64,000 nucleotides of DNA from DATDIC01 sp963764525 (GTDB lineage Bacteria > Pseudomonadota > Alphaproteobacteria > Acetobacterales > Acetobacteraceae): assembly GCA_963764525.1 (NCBI GenBank), contig CAVXTC010000021.1:124001-188000 (forward strand). Direction: 5' to 3'. This document shows positions 45,881 to 55,029 of the stretch, piece after piece. Under the pieces are notes generated by a model. The model searched no databases, was not told where the DNA came from, and worked only from the letters and a program-made list of their open reading frames with translations. Numbering within the stretch: the first letter of the stretch is position 1; every line of letters starts with the position of its first letter. Both the position numbers and the translations under genes were made by a program.

Positions 45881-48145
45881 TCAGCCGGCGTCGATCGCCG
45901 CCAGTACCTTGGGCGGCGACATCGGCAGTTCGGTCAGGCGCCGGCCGATAGCGCGGTCGATCGCGTTGGCCATGGCGGCCATGGGCGGGCAGATATTGAC
46001 CTCGCCCACGCCCTTCGCGCCGTACGGATGGTTCGGGTTGGGCACCTCGACCAGCACCGCCTCGATCATCGGCAGATCGGACGCGACGGGACAGCGGTAA
46101 TCCAGGAAGCCGGGATTATCGAGCAAGCCCTTGGCATTGTACACGTATTCCTCGTTCAGCGCCCAGCCGATGCCCTGCACAACGCCGCCCTGGATCTGGC
46201 CTTCCACGTAGCTCGGGTGAATGGCGCGGCCGACATCCTGCGCGGCGACGAAGCGCAGTACGGTTACCTTGCCGGTTTCGGGGTCCACCTCGACGTCGCA
46301 GAACTGGGTGGAGAATCCCGGCGCCTGGCCACCGGCATTGACCGAGGCCGCGGCGGTGATGGGGCCGCCGGTCTGCGACGATTTCGCAGCAATGTCTTTC
46401 AGCGACAGCGGCTGGAAGTCGCCGACATTGCTGCCGGCCGGCTTCGCATGGCCGTCGTCCCACACGACGCCTTCGGGATCGACGTCCCAGATCATCGCGG
46501 CTCGCCGGCACAGATCCTTGATGACGGTTTTGGTTGCATCGACCACCGCGATCCCGGATGCGAACGTGACGCGCGATCCGCCGGTCACGTGCGTGTAGCC
46601 GATCGAGCCGGTATCGGCCACGATCGCCCGTACCTGGTTGTAATCGACCCCCAGGGTCTCCGCCGCCATCAGCGCCATCGAGGCGCGCGAGCCGCCGATA
46701 TCCGGGCTGCCGGTGGCGACCAGCACGGTGCCGTCGGCGTTCACTTGCAGGGTAGCGCTGGATTCTCCGCCGCCGTTGAACCAGTAGCCGGACGCGACGC
46801 CGCGGCCCTGATTCTTGCCGAGCGGCGCTGCGTAGGCCGGGTGCTTCAGCAACGCCTCTAGTGTTTCGATGTAGCCGTTATGCGCGTGTTTCGGTCCGTA
46901 GATGGTTGGCGTGCCGATGCGCGCGGCGTTCTTCAGCCGCAGTTGCAGCGGGTCCATGCCGATCTTCTGTGCCAGCATGTCGATCACGCTCTCTACCGCG
47001 AAGGCGGAGATCGGTGAGCCAGGCGCGCGGTATGCCGCCGATTTCGGACGGTTGCTGACGACATCATAGCCGACCGTGTGGGCGTTCGCGATGTCGTACT
47101 GCGCGAACGCGCACAGGCACGCATTCATGACCGGCGAGCCTGGGAAGGCACCGGCCTGGAACTTGAAGATGCCGTCCGCGGCAGTGATCTTGCCGTCCCT
47201 GGTGACGCCGATCTTCACCCACATGGACGAGCCGGAGGTCGGGCCGGTGGCCTTGAACACATCCTCACGGCTCATTTGCAACTTGACCGGGCGGCCGGAC
47301 TTGCGGGCAAGCAAGGTCGCAACCGGTTCCAGGTAGGTCACCGTCTTGCCGCCGAAGCCGCCCCCGATCTCGGCGGGATAGACGCGCAGGTCGCCCACCT
47401 TCATGCCGAGTATCTTTGCGGTCAGCGCCCGCATCTGGAAATGCCCCTGGCTGGAGCACCAGATCTCACCCTGGCCGTCGGCCTCAAATCGGGCGACGCA
47501 GGCATGCGGTTCGATATAGGCCTGATGTACCGCAGCGGTCTTGAACTCCTTCTCGATCACCACGTCGGCCGCGGCGAACCCCCCGTCGAGATCGCCGATC
47601 TGGAATTCGAGACGCTTGGAGATGTTGGACGGCCTGGTAGGTGCCGGCTCGATCCCGCGGGTGATCATGTCGGAAAACAGCAGCGGCGCGTCCGGCTGCA
47701 TCGCGGCATCGACATCGATGACATGAGGCAGGACTTCATAGTCCACCTCGATCAGTGACAGTGCCTGATCGGCGACCGCGCTGCTGATGGCGGCAACCGC
47801 GGCGACCGCATGGCCGTCATACAGGACCTTCTCGCGCGCCAGGATGTTGCGCGTCACGTGCCAGAAATTCACCGCCACGCGCTCGGGGCCGATATATTCG
47901 AATTTCTGCTCGGGGAAATCTGCGGCGGTGACCACCGCCCGTACGCCGGGAAGGGCGGCTGCCTTGCTGGTATCGATCGAGCGGATGCGGGCGTGCGCAT
48001 GGGGCGAGCGCAGGATGCGGCCGGTCAGCATGCCCGGCATGGCGAAATCGGCGCCATACAGCGCGCGACCGGTGACCTTCGGCACCCCGTCCGGACGCAC
48101 TGGCCTGGTGCCGACCCATTTGAACTGCGTGACGGTGTCGTTCAC
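45881..48145 (-). CDS. Xanthine dehydrogenase family molybdopterin-binding subunit
   Basis: A 754-residue large subunit of a molybdenum hydroxylase (CoxL/XdhB-type). GTG 48145 with GAGG upstream starts NDTVTQFKWVGTRPVRPDG; the open frame continues upstream but is not gene-like. Domain signs: VRPDGVPKVTGRALYGADF, AIGGGFGGKT-type EIGGGFGGKTVTYLEP, SAAYRAPGSPISAFAVES, and the C-terminal GVGEVNICPPMAAMANAI with the catalytic-glutamate region KGVGE. No FAD or [2Fe-2S] subunit gene is adjacent, and no fused domain is present. Substrate unknown. An SDR gene diverges 90 bases away. Confidence 0.88.
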   Translation of the reverse strand: MNDTVTQFKWVGTRPVRPDGVPKVTGRALYGADFAMPGMLTGRILRSPHAHARIRSIDTSKAAALPGVRAVVTAADFPEQKFEYIGPERVAVNFWHVTRNILAREKVLYDGHAVAAVAAISSAVADQALSLIEVDYEVLPHVIDVDAAMQPDAPLLFSDMITRGIEPAPTRPSNISKRLEFQIGDLDGGFAAADVVIEKEFKTAAVHQAYIEPHACVARFEADGQGEIWCSSQGHFQMRALTAKILGMKVGDLRVYPAEIGGGFGGKTVTYLEPVATLLARKSGRPVKLQMSREDVFKATGPTSGSSMWVKIGVTRDGKITAADGIFKFQAGAFPGSPVMNACLCAFAQYDIANAHTVGYDVVSNRPKSAAYRAPGSPISAFAVESVIDMLAQKIGMDPLQLRLKNAARIGTPTIYGPKHAHNGYIETLEALLKHPAYAAPLGKNQGRGVASGYWFNGGGESSATLQVNADGTVLVATGSPDIGGSRASMALMAAETLGVDYNQVRAIVADTGSIGYTHVTGGSRVTFASGIAVVDATKTVIKDLCRRAAMIWDVDPEGVVWDDGHAKPAGSNVGDFQPLSLKDIAAKSSQTGGPITAAASVNAGGQAPGFSTQFCDVEVDPETGKVTVLRFVAAQDVGRAIHPSYVEGQIQGGVVQGIGWALNEEYVYNAKGLLDNPGFLDYRCPVASDLPMIEAVLVEVPNPNHPYGAKGVGEVNICPPMAAMANAIDRAIGRRLTELPMSPPKVLAAIDAG

Positions 48146-48235
48146 TTCTGACCTCGCTTTGATTGCCCGCCTCGGATTGGGTCGATAGCGTTGCCCAGAG
48201 GACGCTTCAAGGCAAGTCGCACCCGGGAGGCATGC

Positions 48236-49012
48236 ATGCAGTGGGCAGGACAGGTGGCCATCGTCACCGGTGGGTCGCGCGGGATCGGGCGGGCGATTTC
48301 CCGCGGACTGGCCTCGCGCGGCGCGGCGGTGTGCGTGAATTATACGGCGCGGGCAGCCGAGGCGGAGGCACTGGTCGCCGAAATCTCCGCCGCCGGCGGG
48401 CGGGCGATCGCCGTGCAGGCCGATGTGAGCGACGCGGACGCGGTCGCGCGTCTGGTCGCGCACGCGGGCGCGGATCTTGGGCCGGTCTCCGTGCTGGTGA
48501 ACAACGCCGGCGTGGCCGCTCCGGCGACGCTGGACACGTATGATCCAGCCGCGATGGACCGCATGCGGCGGGTCAATGTCGATGGCGTGATCCACACCGT
48601 GCGCGCGGTGATGCCGGGCATGCGCGAACGCCGCTATGGACGGATCGTCAACATCGCCTCGAACGCGGCGATCGGCACCGGGCTGCCGGGCACCACGTTC
48701 TATGCCGCGACCAAGGCGGAGGTGCTGATCCTGACGCGCCGTTTCGCAATGGAACTGGGGCCGGCCGGCATCACGGTGAACGCGGTGGCGCCGGGCTGGA
48801 TCGTCACCGAAATGGCACGGGCCGGCCGGTCCGAGGCAGAATTCGCCGCGCGCGTGAAGATGGTGAGCGAACGGTCGATGGTGGGCCGGCCCGGACAGCC
48901 GGAGGACATCGCCGCGGCGGTGGCTTATCTGGCAGGACCGGAGGCGGGATTCGTGACCGCGCAGGTGCTGACGGTGGATGGGGGACGGATGGATTATATC
49001 GGGCACGGGTAA
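48236..49012 (+). CDS. SDR family oxidoreductase
   Basis: A 258-residue classical short-chain dehydrogenase, FabG-like. The start is ATG 48236 with GGGAGG six bases upstream. NAD(P) motif TGGSRGIG is at 11-18, NNAG at 89-92, and the catalytic set is Ser142, Tyr156 and Lys160 (YAATK). C-terminal YLAGPEAGFVTAQVLTVDGG is typical. Substrate unknown. Divergent from the molybdenum hydroxylase. Confidence 0.92.
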   Translation: MQWAGQVAIVTGGSRGIGRAISRGLASRGAAVCVNYTARAAEAEALVAEISAAGGRAIAVQADVSDADAVARLVAHAGADLGPVSVLVNNAGVAAPATLDTYDPAAMDRMRRVNVDGVIHTVRAVMPGMRERRYGRIVNIASNAAIGTGLPGTTFYAATKAEVLILTRRFAMELGPAGITVNAVAPGWIVTEMARAGRSEAEFAARVKMVSERSMVGRPGQPEDIAAAVAYLAGPEAGFVTAQVLTVDGGRMDYIGHG

Positions 49013-49199
49013 GACCGGCGCTCGGATGAAGGGCGGCCGCATGAGCGTTGATCGCCTCCATAAGGTGTGGCCGGCCAATAGCATCTGGGAAAAAGCCGGC
49101 GGCAATTCTGGCAGCCCGATCTACAATGCCGCCTCATGAATGTTGACGCGCCCGGTATCTCCGACCCAATGTCGCGGTACTACACAGCAGGAGGCTCCC

Positions 49200-49923
49200 A
49201 TGACACTGCCTGGTTCTGCGTTGCATCTGGGCCGCTGGATGTTCTTGCTCCTGACGATGATGCTCCTTTCCGCCTGCGCGTCGGAGACCTTGTTCCAATC
49301 GAATTTTGATTCGACGCCGGTGGGAAGTCCACCGTCTCCAGCCCAGCAGGTCGGTACTATCAACCTCTTCGGACCAGCCGGAAGTGTCGTTGTGGTGCCG
49401 ACACCTGAATCACCCGGTCAGAAATGGGTGCAAATCACGCGGCCCAATGGCCCCGATATATCCGGCTTTCAGGGCGTGCTTTCTCAGTTCCGTGGCCCCG
49501 GTCAGTACACTTTCTCCACCTATCTATACTTTCCGCCCACCAACATCCCTGCCATCCAGAGCCTCGGAACCATCCAGTTCGAACCAGCTAGTGCAGGCGG
49601 AGGCTCGCTGGTAAGCTTTCTACACATCGATTTCATGGGCAATAATCAAGTCCGAAATCGATGACAATCCTAATGTCGCCTTTGGATCCTTCCCGCGGAA
49701 TCAGGTGTTCATTCTCCAGGTTTCTCTCAATACGGCCGCTGCGACGCCAAATGCCCAAATCGTCCTCGCAGGGGCCGGCGCATCAGGTCAGCTGAACTAT
49801 ACAATTACGCCGCAAAATCAGGCTCTCGCTAAGCAATTCGGTGCCATCAGACTGTGGCTAGGTTTCCCGGTCGCCAGCTCCTACGACGCCACCAACATCT
49901 TGGTGACACACGCTACTCAATAG
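49200..49923 (+). CDS. Secreted lipoprotein of unknown function (one frameshift)
   Basis: ATG 49200 follows CAGGAGG. The lipoprotein signal is MFLLLTMMLLSAC with lipobox LSAC. The mature part (SNFDSTPVGSPPSPAQQVGT; SQFRGPGQYTFSTYLYFPP) looks beta-rich, like concanavalin-type or carbohydrate-binding surface domains. An extra C near 49648 stops the frame. It resumes as DDNPNVAFGSFPRNQVFILQ and ends at TAG 49921-49923 after about 240 residues. No function recognised. It should sit at the outer membrane or cell surface. Confidence 0.7.
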
Positions 49924-50242
49924 CCGGGAACGAAAGCGCATCACACGGCAACCGCCAAACTATGAACGCAAAGCCGACCAGTTGCCGATTCTTCCCGTCT
50001 CATAAGACCGGCGCTCCGATACCCCTCCCCCTGCCCCCTTCCACAGGGGGCAGTCCTGGCTTACGGCAGCGCCGGCGCACAATATCGAATCCGGCTGTCT
50101 CGCTCGGCTTCCGGGCTTCCTCGCCTGTCTCGCATAAGAAGTGAAACGTTGAGAAAAATCATGGCACGGTTGGCGGTTGACACCGGCTTTGTTCGTCCTG
50201 ATCGCACCACACCCGCATTAGATGGAGCTACAGGCTCGAACG
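49924..50242. other. Gap after lipoprotein gene
   Basis: About 320 bases without a supported gene. A C-rich inverted repeat (CCCCCTGCCCCC ... ACAGGGGGCAG, near 50026-50053) is the only structure seen; it may end lipoprotein transcription but lacks a T-run. Confidence 0.45.
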
Positions 50243-50840
50243 CTACATCAGTAGCTTGATCAGCTGGGAGAGGGATCGGACGCCCATCTTCTCCATGATG
50301 TGCGCGCGGTGGTGCTCGGCCGTACGTATGCTCATCTCGAGCTTCGCCGCTATCACCTTGTTCGGAGTTCCTTCGACCAACAACGCAAGAACCTCCACCT
50401 CGCGTGGAGTCAGAGTGAGTTCGGCGAGCTTCAATGTCAGCGACATGCGCCTTCTGCGCCTGGATGGCGACGGCACGCTGCGAAGCGTCGCGTATACTGT
50501 CCAGCAACATCGCCGGATCGAAGGGCTTTTCGACGAAGTCGACGACCCCTTCCTTCAGGGCCGCCACTGCCATCGGAATATCGCCGTGAGCGGTGATCAC
50601 CACGGCTGCCGGCGCGAGTCCGAGCCTGACCAAGTGTCGGTACAGCGCAATTCCGTCCATGTCGGGCAATCGCACGTCGGTGAGAAGGCAGATCGGTTCT
50701 GAACAGTCGGCCTCAGCCAAGAACGTCTCGGCGCTCCGGTAGCCTCGAACGTCAAAGCCAGCGCTCTGCAGAAGCAAGGTCAGGGCATCCTGCATTCCTG
50801 GATCGTCCTCGACAACATAGATCGTGGGGCCGCCGGTCAC
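50243..50840 (-). CDS. FixJ/NarL-type response regulator (one frameshift)
   Basis: Partner of the kinase encoded upstream. GTG 50840 overlaps the kinase stop as GTGA. Receiver: IYVVEDDPGMQDALTLLLQS, phospho-acceptor Asp in LLTDVRLPDMDG, switch Thr in VVITAHGD, and VEKPFDP. An indel near 50430 shifts to the LuxR-type HTH: LAELTLTPREVEVLALLVEG, PNKVIAAKLEMSIRTAEHHR and MEKMGVRSLSQLIKLL, ending at 50243. About 198 residues if joined. The order of domains is that of FixJ. Confidence 0.88.
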
Positions 50841-52489
50841 GGGTGTTCGACTCCGTCGCGGGGCAATCGCAGCACGAAACGCGCGCCGGAGGTGATTGTT
50901 GCATCCCACCAGAGTTGTCCGCCATGCGCCTTCACGATCTCACGGCTAAGCGAGAGGCCAAGTCCCATGCCGCGCTGCTTGTTGGTCTCAAAAGGCTCGA
51001 ACAATCGCTCTGCCAAATCCAACGGAACGCCGCCCCCATTATCCTCGACTGCCATCTCGACCTCTGCATCGGCACGGCGCAGGCGGATACAGACCCATTT
51101 CTCTCCGTTGCAACAGTCGCCCACCGCCTCGATGGCGTTGCGAACCAGGTTGACTACTACTTGTTCGATCTGGGTGCGGTCGGCGGCAATCTGGGACAAG
51201 GGTTCGGCAACAATTCGGACAATCACATCGTGCGACCGGGCGAGGTCGGCAAGCGCACCGACGACCTTGCGCGTCATGTCTGTGAGGTCGACCGGATCCC
51301 ATCGAGGCTCGCTCCTACTCAGGAAATCGCGGAGGCGCTCGACAATTTCGCCGGCGCGTCGGACCTCGAATTCCACCTTCGCCATCGTCTGGTCCAATAG
51401 TTCGAAATCGGCAGGGCTATTCGCCATAAGGCGGCGGCAAACATGGGCATAGGTTGCAACTGTGGCGAGCGGCTGGCTGATTTCATGCACCACGGCTGCG
51501 CCTAGCGCCCCGGCGGTGGTGATCCTGGCGGTTCGATAAAGCTCTGCCTGTTGGCGCCGGAGATGCAGCTCCGCCCGTTGACGTTCCGTGACCACGGCGC
51601 CCAGGATCAACCCGGTCGCTGCCATTGCGAGGGAGAGGATCTGATAAGCCAGAAAGTCGGTACGCGGATAATGGAGGATGTTAATCGCCGATACGAGCGC
51701 CAATTGTTCAACCAGAATGGCGCTCGCACACCATGCCAGACCGTGGCGCACCCCGATCCAGATCACAGGAAGCAGCAGAAGATAGTAGAACTGCAGCTCC
51801 TTCGAGCTCGCCACGCCGAATACCATCGACAGCGCAAACGCGAGCCCAAACACAAAAAGTCCGATGTCGAAGGCTCGACTAGCCGGCGGCACTTCCTTCC
51901 ACCGCTCCCATGCCTGCGGAAGGGTCAGCATAGCGGGGAGCAGGCCAACGATTCCGGTCAAATCGCCGATGAAGGAGTGCCAGATGGAGGGATACACCAA
52001 GTTCCGTGCCAAACCGTTCGTCACCACTAGCGCGCAGACGGTTAAGCTGGCGACTGCAAAGGCTCCTGCGCAGGCAACGAGCAGTAGACACACGATGTCC
52101 CTAACTCGCGGGAAACCCTGATCGGCGTGAGCGAAGCGCCGGAGTGCGGCCGCAACGCAACTGTAGCCGATGGCGGTGATCGCCCCCGTCGCCAGGGTTG
52201 CCGGGATGCCGAACGGACAACCGGCGACCACGATATCCGCCATCACACCCGCCAAGAAGAGTGCCGGCGCAAAGCGAAGTCCCTTGATCACGAGAAGAGC
52301 AAGGCTGGCGGCGGGTGGAGGATTCCACGGGGTAAAGACAGTCCCCGGCAGTGCCTGGAAGAAACTGACCCAATCCAGAACGATGTATATCGCCACGTAG
52401 CCGCAGACCACGAACGCGGCATTTCGAGCCGTGCTGTGCGGCCCTGGCGAGGGCCGCCTTGCCAGTGAAGCGCGAGTTCCGATTGTCAT
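50837..52489 (-). CDS. MASE1-domain sensor histidine kinase
   Basis: A 550-residue membrane kinase. Residues about 20-300 hold eight or so hydrophobic segments of MASE1 type (YVAIYIVLDWVSFFQALPG; FTPWNPPPAASLALLVIKG). The dimerisation domain has phospho-acceptor His335 in AAVVHEISQPLATVA. The ATPase domain shows NLVRNAIEAV (N box), VEDNGGGVP (G1) and GMGLGLSLSREIVKAHGG (G2). The HEISQPL form is that of FixL/TodS-like kinases that pair with FixJ regulators, as here. The signal is unknown. Confidence 0.92.
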   Translation of the reverse strand: MTIGTRASLARRPSPGPHSTARNAAFVVCGYVAIYIVLDWVSFFQALPGTVFTPWNPPPAASLALLVIKGLRFAPALFLAGVMADIVVAGCPFGIPATLATGAITAIGYSCVAAALRRFAHADQGFPRVRDIVCLLLVACAGAFAVASLTVCALVVTNGLARNLVYPSIWHSFIGDLTGIVGLLPAMLTLPQAWERWKEVPPASRAFDIGLFVFGLAFALSMVFGVASSKELQFYYLLLLPVIWIGVRHGLAWCASAILVEQLALVSAINILHYPRTDFLAYQILSLAMAATGLILGAVVTERQRAELHLRRQQAELYRTARITTAGALGAAVVHEISQPLATVATYAHVCRRLMANSPADFELLDQTMAKVEFEVRRAGEIVERLRDFLSRSEPRWDPVDLTDMTRKVVGALADLARSHDVIVRIVAEPLSQIAADRTQIEQVVVNLVRNAIEAVGDCCNGEKWVCIRLRRADAEVEMAVEDNGGGVPLDLAERLFEPFETNKQRGMGLGLSLSREIVKAHGGQLWWDATITSGARFVLRLPRDGVEHP

Positions 52490-53107
52490 CTGGCGGCAAG
52501 GCTCATTCTTGAACGCATCTTACTGTAAGTGAGCAAATTGGATCTTTCCAGAAGTGAATGATGTGACGGCGTTCCCTAGGGTAAGAAGTGCCTATGGACA
52601 CGACCGAACGGCGCTCAGCGAGCAGTTCATTTTCCAGCTCGTCGCCGTCCGGTCCGACATGGAACAGACGCTAGCCGCGATGGCGCAGCATAACGACTCC
52701 GCGGCCCCGGATGATGGCAATGGCAGATATCCTTGTCCCTCTTTTGCACAAGCCACTGCTGGCATAGCTCGGGTCGGGCAGAAACACGGGCGGGGTATAT
52801 CACCTCCTGCGGCGGCGGACGGAAGCTGTGCGTGCGCCTGTGGAGATACTGGTTTGCCTTGCCCGAGGAATTCACGTCTATCACTGCCTCGTCGTCGGTC
52901 ATGATCCAGGATCCTCTTATATTTTCCAACGACTACCACGCTCTCAGGCTCTCATGGGTACTTTTGCCTATTGCCAAGCTGGAGATTACCTCAGCATGTA
53001 TTACTCGAAGGGAGAAAGGAGCCGGACCCAATAGGCATTGAGGTCGCTTCCGGAGCTGACGAAAGGGCCGTCAGCAGCATCGGTCAATCCCGAATGGGGA
53101 GGAATCG
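52490..53107. other. Gap upstream of the kinase
   Basis: About 618 bases. A minus-strand frame at 52627-52902 (MTDDEAVIDVNSSGKANQYL; SFRPPPQEVIYPARVSARPE) looks faintly protein-like but has no clear ribosome binding site or family, so I do not call it. No mobile-element end or repeat was seen. Kinase promoter elements should lie near 52500. Confidence 0.4.
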
Positions 53108-53275
53108 ATGTTCAGTCTAACCAAGTGGCTCATGTTCTCGGCCTTCCTCGCTGCCAGCAGCAAAAGGCTGGCGATGGCCACCGAGATAGACTTCGGCAGC
53201 ATGCCGCCATCCCCAAACGGATGCAGTCTCTCCGGTGGAGACTCCGGCTATGTGTGCGCAAACACTGATTGTTAG
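53108..53275 (+). CDS. Small secreted protein (55 aa)
   Basis: ATG 53108 is preceded by GGGGAGGAA at 5-bp spacing, one of the strongest ribosome binding sites in the window. The 55 codons encode MFSLTKWLMFSAFLAASS, a signal-peptide-like start, then a mature part with FGSMPPSPNGCSLSGGDSGY and VCANTDC, three cysteines. The stop is TAG 53273-53275. No family recognised. It could be an intact small exported peptide, or the first part of a PEP-CTERM surface protein cut short, because the next gene, 41 bases on, encodes one. Confidence 0.45.
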   Translation: MFSLTKWLMFSAFLAASSKRLAMATEIDFGSMPPSPNGCSLSGGDSGYVCANTDC

Positions 53276-53316
53276 GCAAAACCCCAGGCGACCACCGAAT
53301 GAAGCGGGAGAAAAAG

Positions 53317-54195
53317 ATGCAACTCACTACAGCGAAGGCATCCTCAATTGCGACGATGCTGGGCTTGGTGTTCGCGCTGCCGGCCACAGCGTCGCCGTTC
53401 TTCTTCAGCACGGGCAATCCAGACGGCAGGATGGCAACGGCGTCACGACCAAGCTCGGGCGGCCCATTTGAAATCGAGTCGGCGGATGATTTTGTCCTGA
53501 CGAGCCCGACAACGCTTAACAGCGCTACCTTCACCGGCCTGATCCCGACGGGCAGCTCGGCAGACGATGTCATTGTCGAGATATACCGGGTCTTTCCAAA
53601 GGACTCGGACGTTGGCCGCACCAGCGGACCCCCAACGTTCTCAACGCCTCAGGTTCCCACCCGCGTGAATTCGCCTTCCGATATCGAGTTCGCTTCGCGC
53701 GATACTGCCGGTGGCACGTTGGTTTTCTCCACCAGCGTGTTGGCCGCGTCGTTCACAGCCAGCAACAGTGTGCAGCCGGGCGGGATACATCCGATGCCGG
53801 GCCAGACGACCGGCGGCGACGGCCCGATCACGGGCGAGGAAGTGCAGTTCAATGTAGATTTTTCGACCCCGCTTTCATTGCCGGCGGATCATTACTTCTT
53901 TGTGCCCCAGGTCGCGCTGGATAGCGGGAACTTCCTGTGGCTTTCAGCGCCGCGGCCGATTGTCGCTCCCGGCACCCCCTTCCCGGGCGGAGCAACTGAC
54001 TTGCAGAGTTGGACCCGAGACCAAATGCTTGATCCGGACTGGCTGCGAGTCGGAACCGATATCGTTGGCGGCAGCGTCCCTCCCACGTTCAACGCTGCAT
54101 TCTCGATCAGTGGAACGATTCCCGAACCCGCCAGCATAATGCCTTTGGGGATGGCGATTGCCGGGCTCGCCTTTTGGCGCAGACGCAAGACTTAA
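53317..54195 (+). CDS. PEP-CTERM sorting domain protein
   Basis: A 292-residue exported protein. I start at ATG 53317 (MQLTTAKASSIATMLGLVFA) with GGGAG upstream; ATG 53299 is an alternative. The signal peptide ends near ATASP. A beta-rich body (FEIESADDFVLTSPTTLNSA; FTGLIPTGSSADDVIVEIYR) follows. The C-terminus has the sorting signal: IPEPAS, a hydrophobic helix (MPLGMAIAGLAFW) and RRRKT. It should be anchored and then cut by an exosortase (EpsH), which is not encoded here. Function of the body is unknown. Confidence 0.85.
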   Translation: MQLTTAKASSIATMLGLVFALPATASPFFFSTGNPDGRMATASRPSSGGPFEIESADDFVLTSPTTLNSATFTGLIPTGSSADDVIVEIYRVFPKDSDVGRTSGPPTFSTPQVPTRVNSPSDIEFASRDTAGGTLVFSTSVLAASFTASNSVQPGGIHPMPGQTTGGDGPITGEEVQFNVDFSTPLSLPADHYFFVPQVALDSGNFLWLSAPRPIVAPGTPFPGGATDLQSWTRDQMLDPDWLRVGTDIVGGSVPPTFNAAFSISGTIPEPASIMPLGMAIAGLAFWRRRKT

Positions 54196-54419
54196 TAGTT
54201 TTACTCAATCGAGAATGACAAGCGTCGCCGGGTGTCGGTCTCATCAAGAAGGTGATCCAGAATGGAGCTCCAGTTAGCACTGATGTCCTCAGCAGCGACC
54301 GTCCTCGGCTGCATTCTGAAGCTCGACAAAAGAGGGGGCCACCATCAGACTGGTGGCTTAGAGGCTCGTAAAGGGGAGGCATAGCCGTTGATGAGAACCG
54401 ACAACCTACCGCGGACCCC

Positions 54420-54764
54420 ATGAGCAGCTTCGCCATCAGGCGGCGGACTCCACGATTTGGCACCGCCGCAGCTCTTTTTCTCAGCTTCAGTGGAGGGGGC
54501 TTGGCGCTGATTCCGCTCGCTCATGCGCAAGAGCCACCGCGTGAGGTCTGCGACAGGCTAATGTCCGACACACTCGAGGAGATCGGACGTGCAACCTCAC
54601 GTGTCCCGAAAGCGATCAAGAGCTTAGAAAACTCGCGCTGTCAGGGTTCACGCGCCGCGTGCACGCAAGCTGCAAATTACTTGCGGGTTCAGATCGAAGC
54701 TAATCAGCCCGATAAAGTCGCAAACATACGTCTAGCCCAGCGAGCCGTGAGCTGGATTCCATGA
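54420..54764 (+). CDS. Hypothetical exported protein (114 aa)
   Basis: A 114-residue protein with a signal peptide (RRRTPRFGTAAALFLSFSGG...LAHAQ, cut after AHA). The helical mature part has REVCDRLMSDTLEEIGRATS, ENSRCQGSRAACTQAANYLR and QRAVSWIP, including three cysteines. No family recognised. No strong ribosome binding site. The signal peptide is the main support. Confidence 0.5.
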   Translation: MSSFAIRRRTPRFGTAAALFLSFSGGGLALIPLAHAQEPPREVCDRLMSDTLEEIGRATSRVPKAIKSLENSRCQGSRAACTQAANYLRVQIEANQPDKVANIRLAQRAVSWIP

Positions 54765-55029
54765 ATGGACCCGCCAAGCACACTCTTTCGCTAAACTAAC
54801 CATCGCTGATGACCGACCACCGGCTACTTGCGTGTGGAAGGTCTATGGCTCCCGCTGGCGTCCCGGGTGAAGGGTAAGCCACACCAGATGCGTCGACTCG
54901 GTCGGAGCACCGTCAGCGGACTCGGCGGTTCGTGCCGTATAATGCAGAGCGTTACCTGCCGAAGCATAAGCATCGCCGTGCTGCCTCTCATCGTATAGCA
55001 ATGACAAGCTGCCTTGGGGGAGAAGCATC

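Noticed and set aside
48146..49105. N-terminal extension of the molybdenum hydroxylase frame
   Set aside because: The extra 320 residues are antisense to the SDR gene. GTG 48145 has a ribosome binding site and gives the family N-terminus.
52627..52929. Minus-strand 100-codon ORF starting MENIRGSWIMTDDEAVIDV
   Set aside because: Partly protein-like, but with no ribosome binding site, family or conserved context that I can show.
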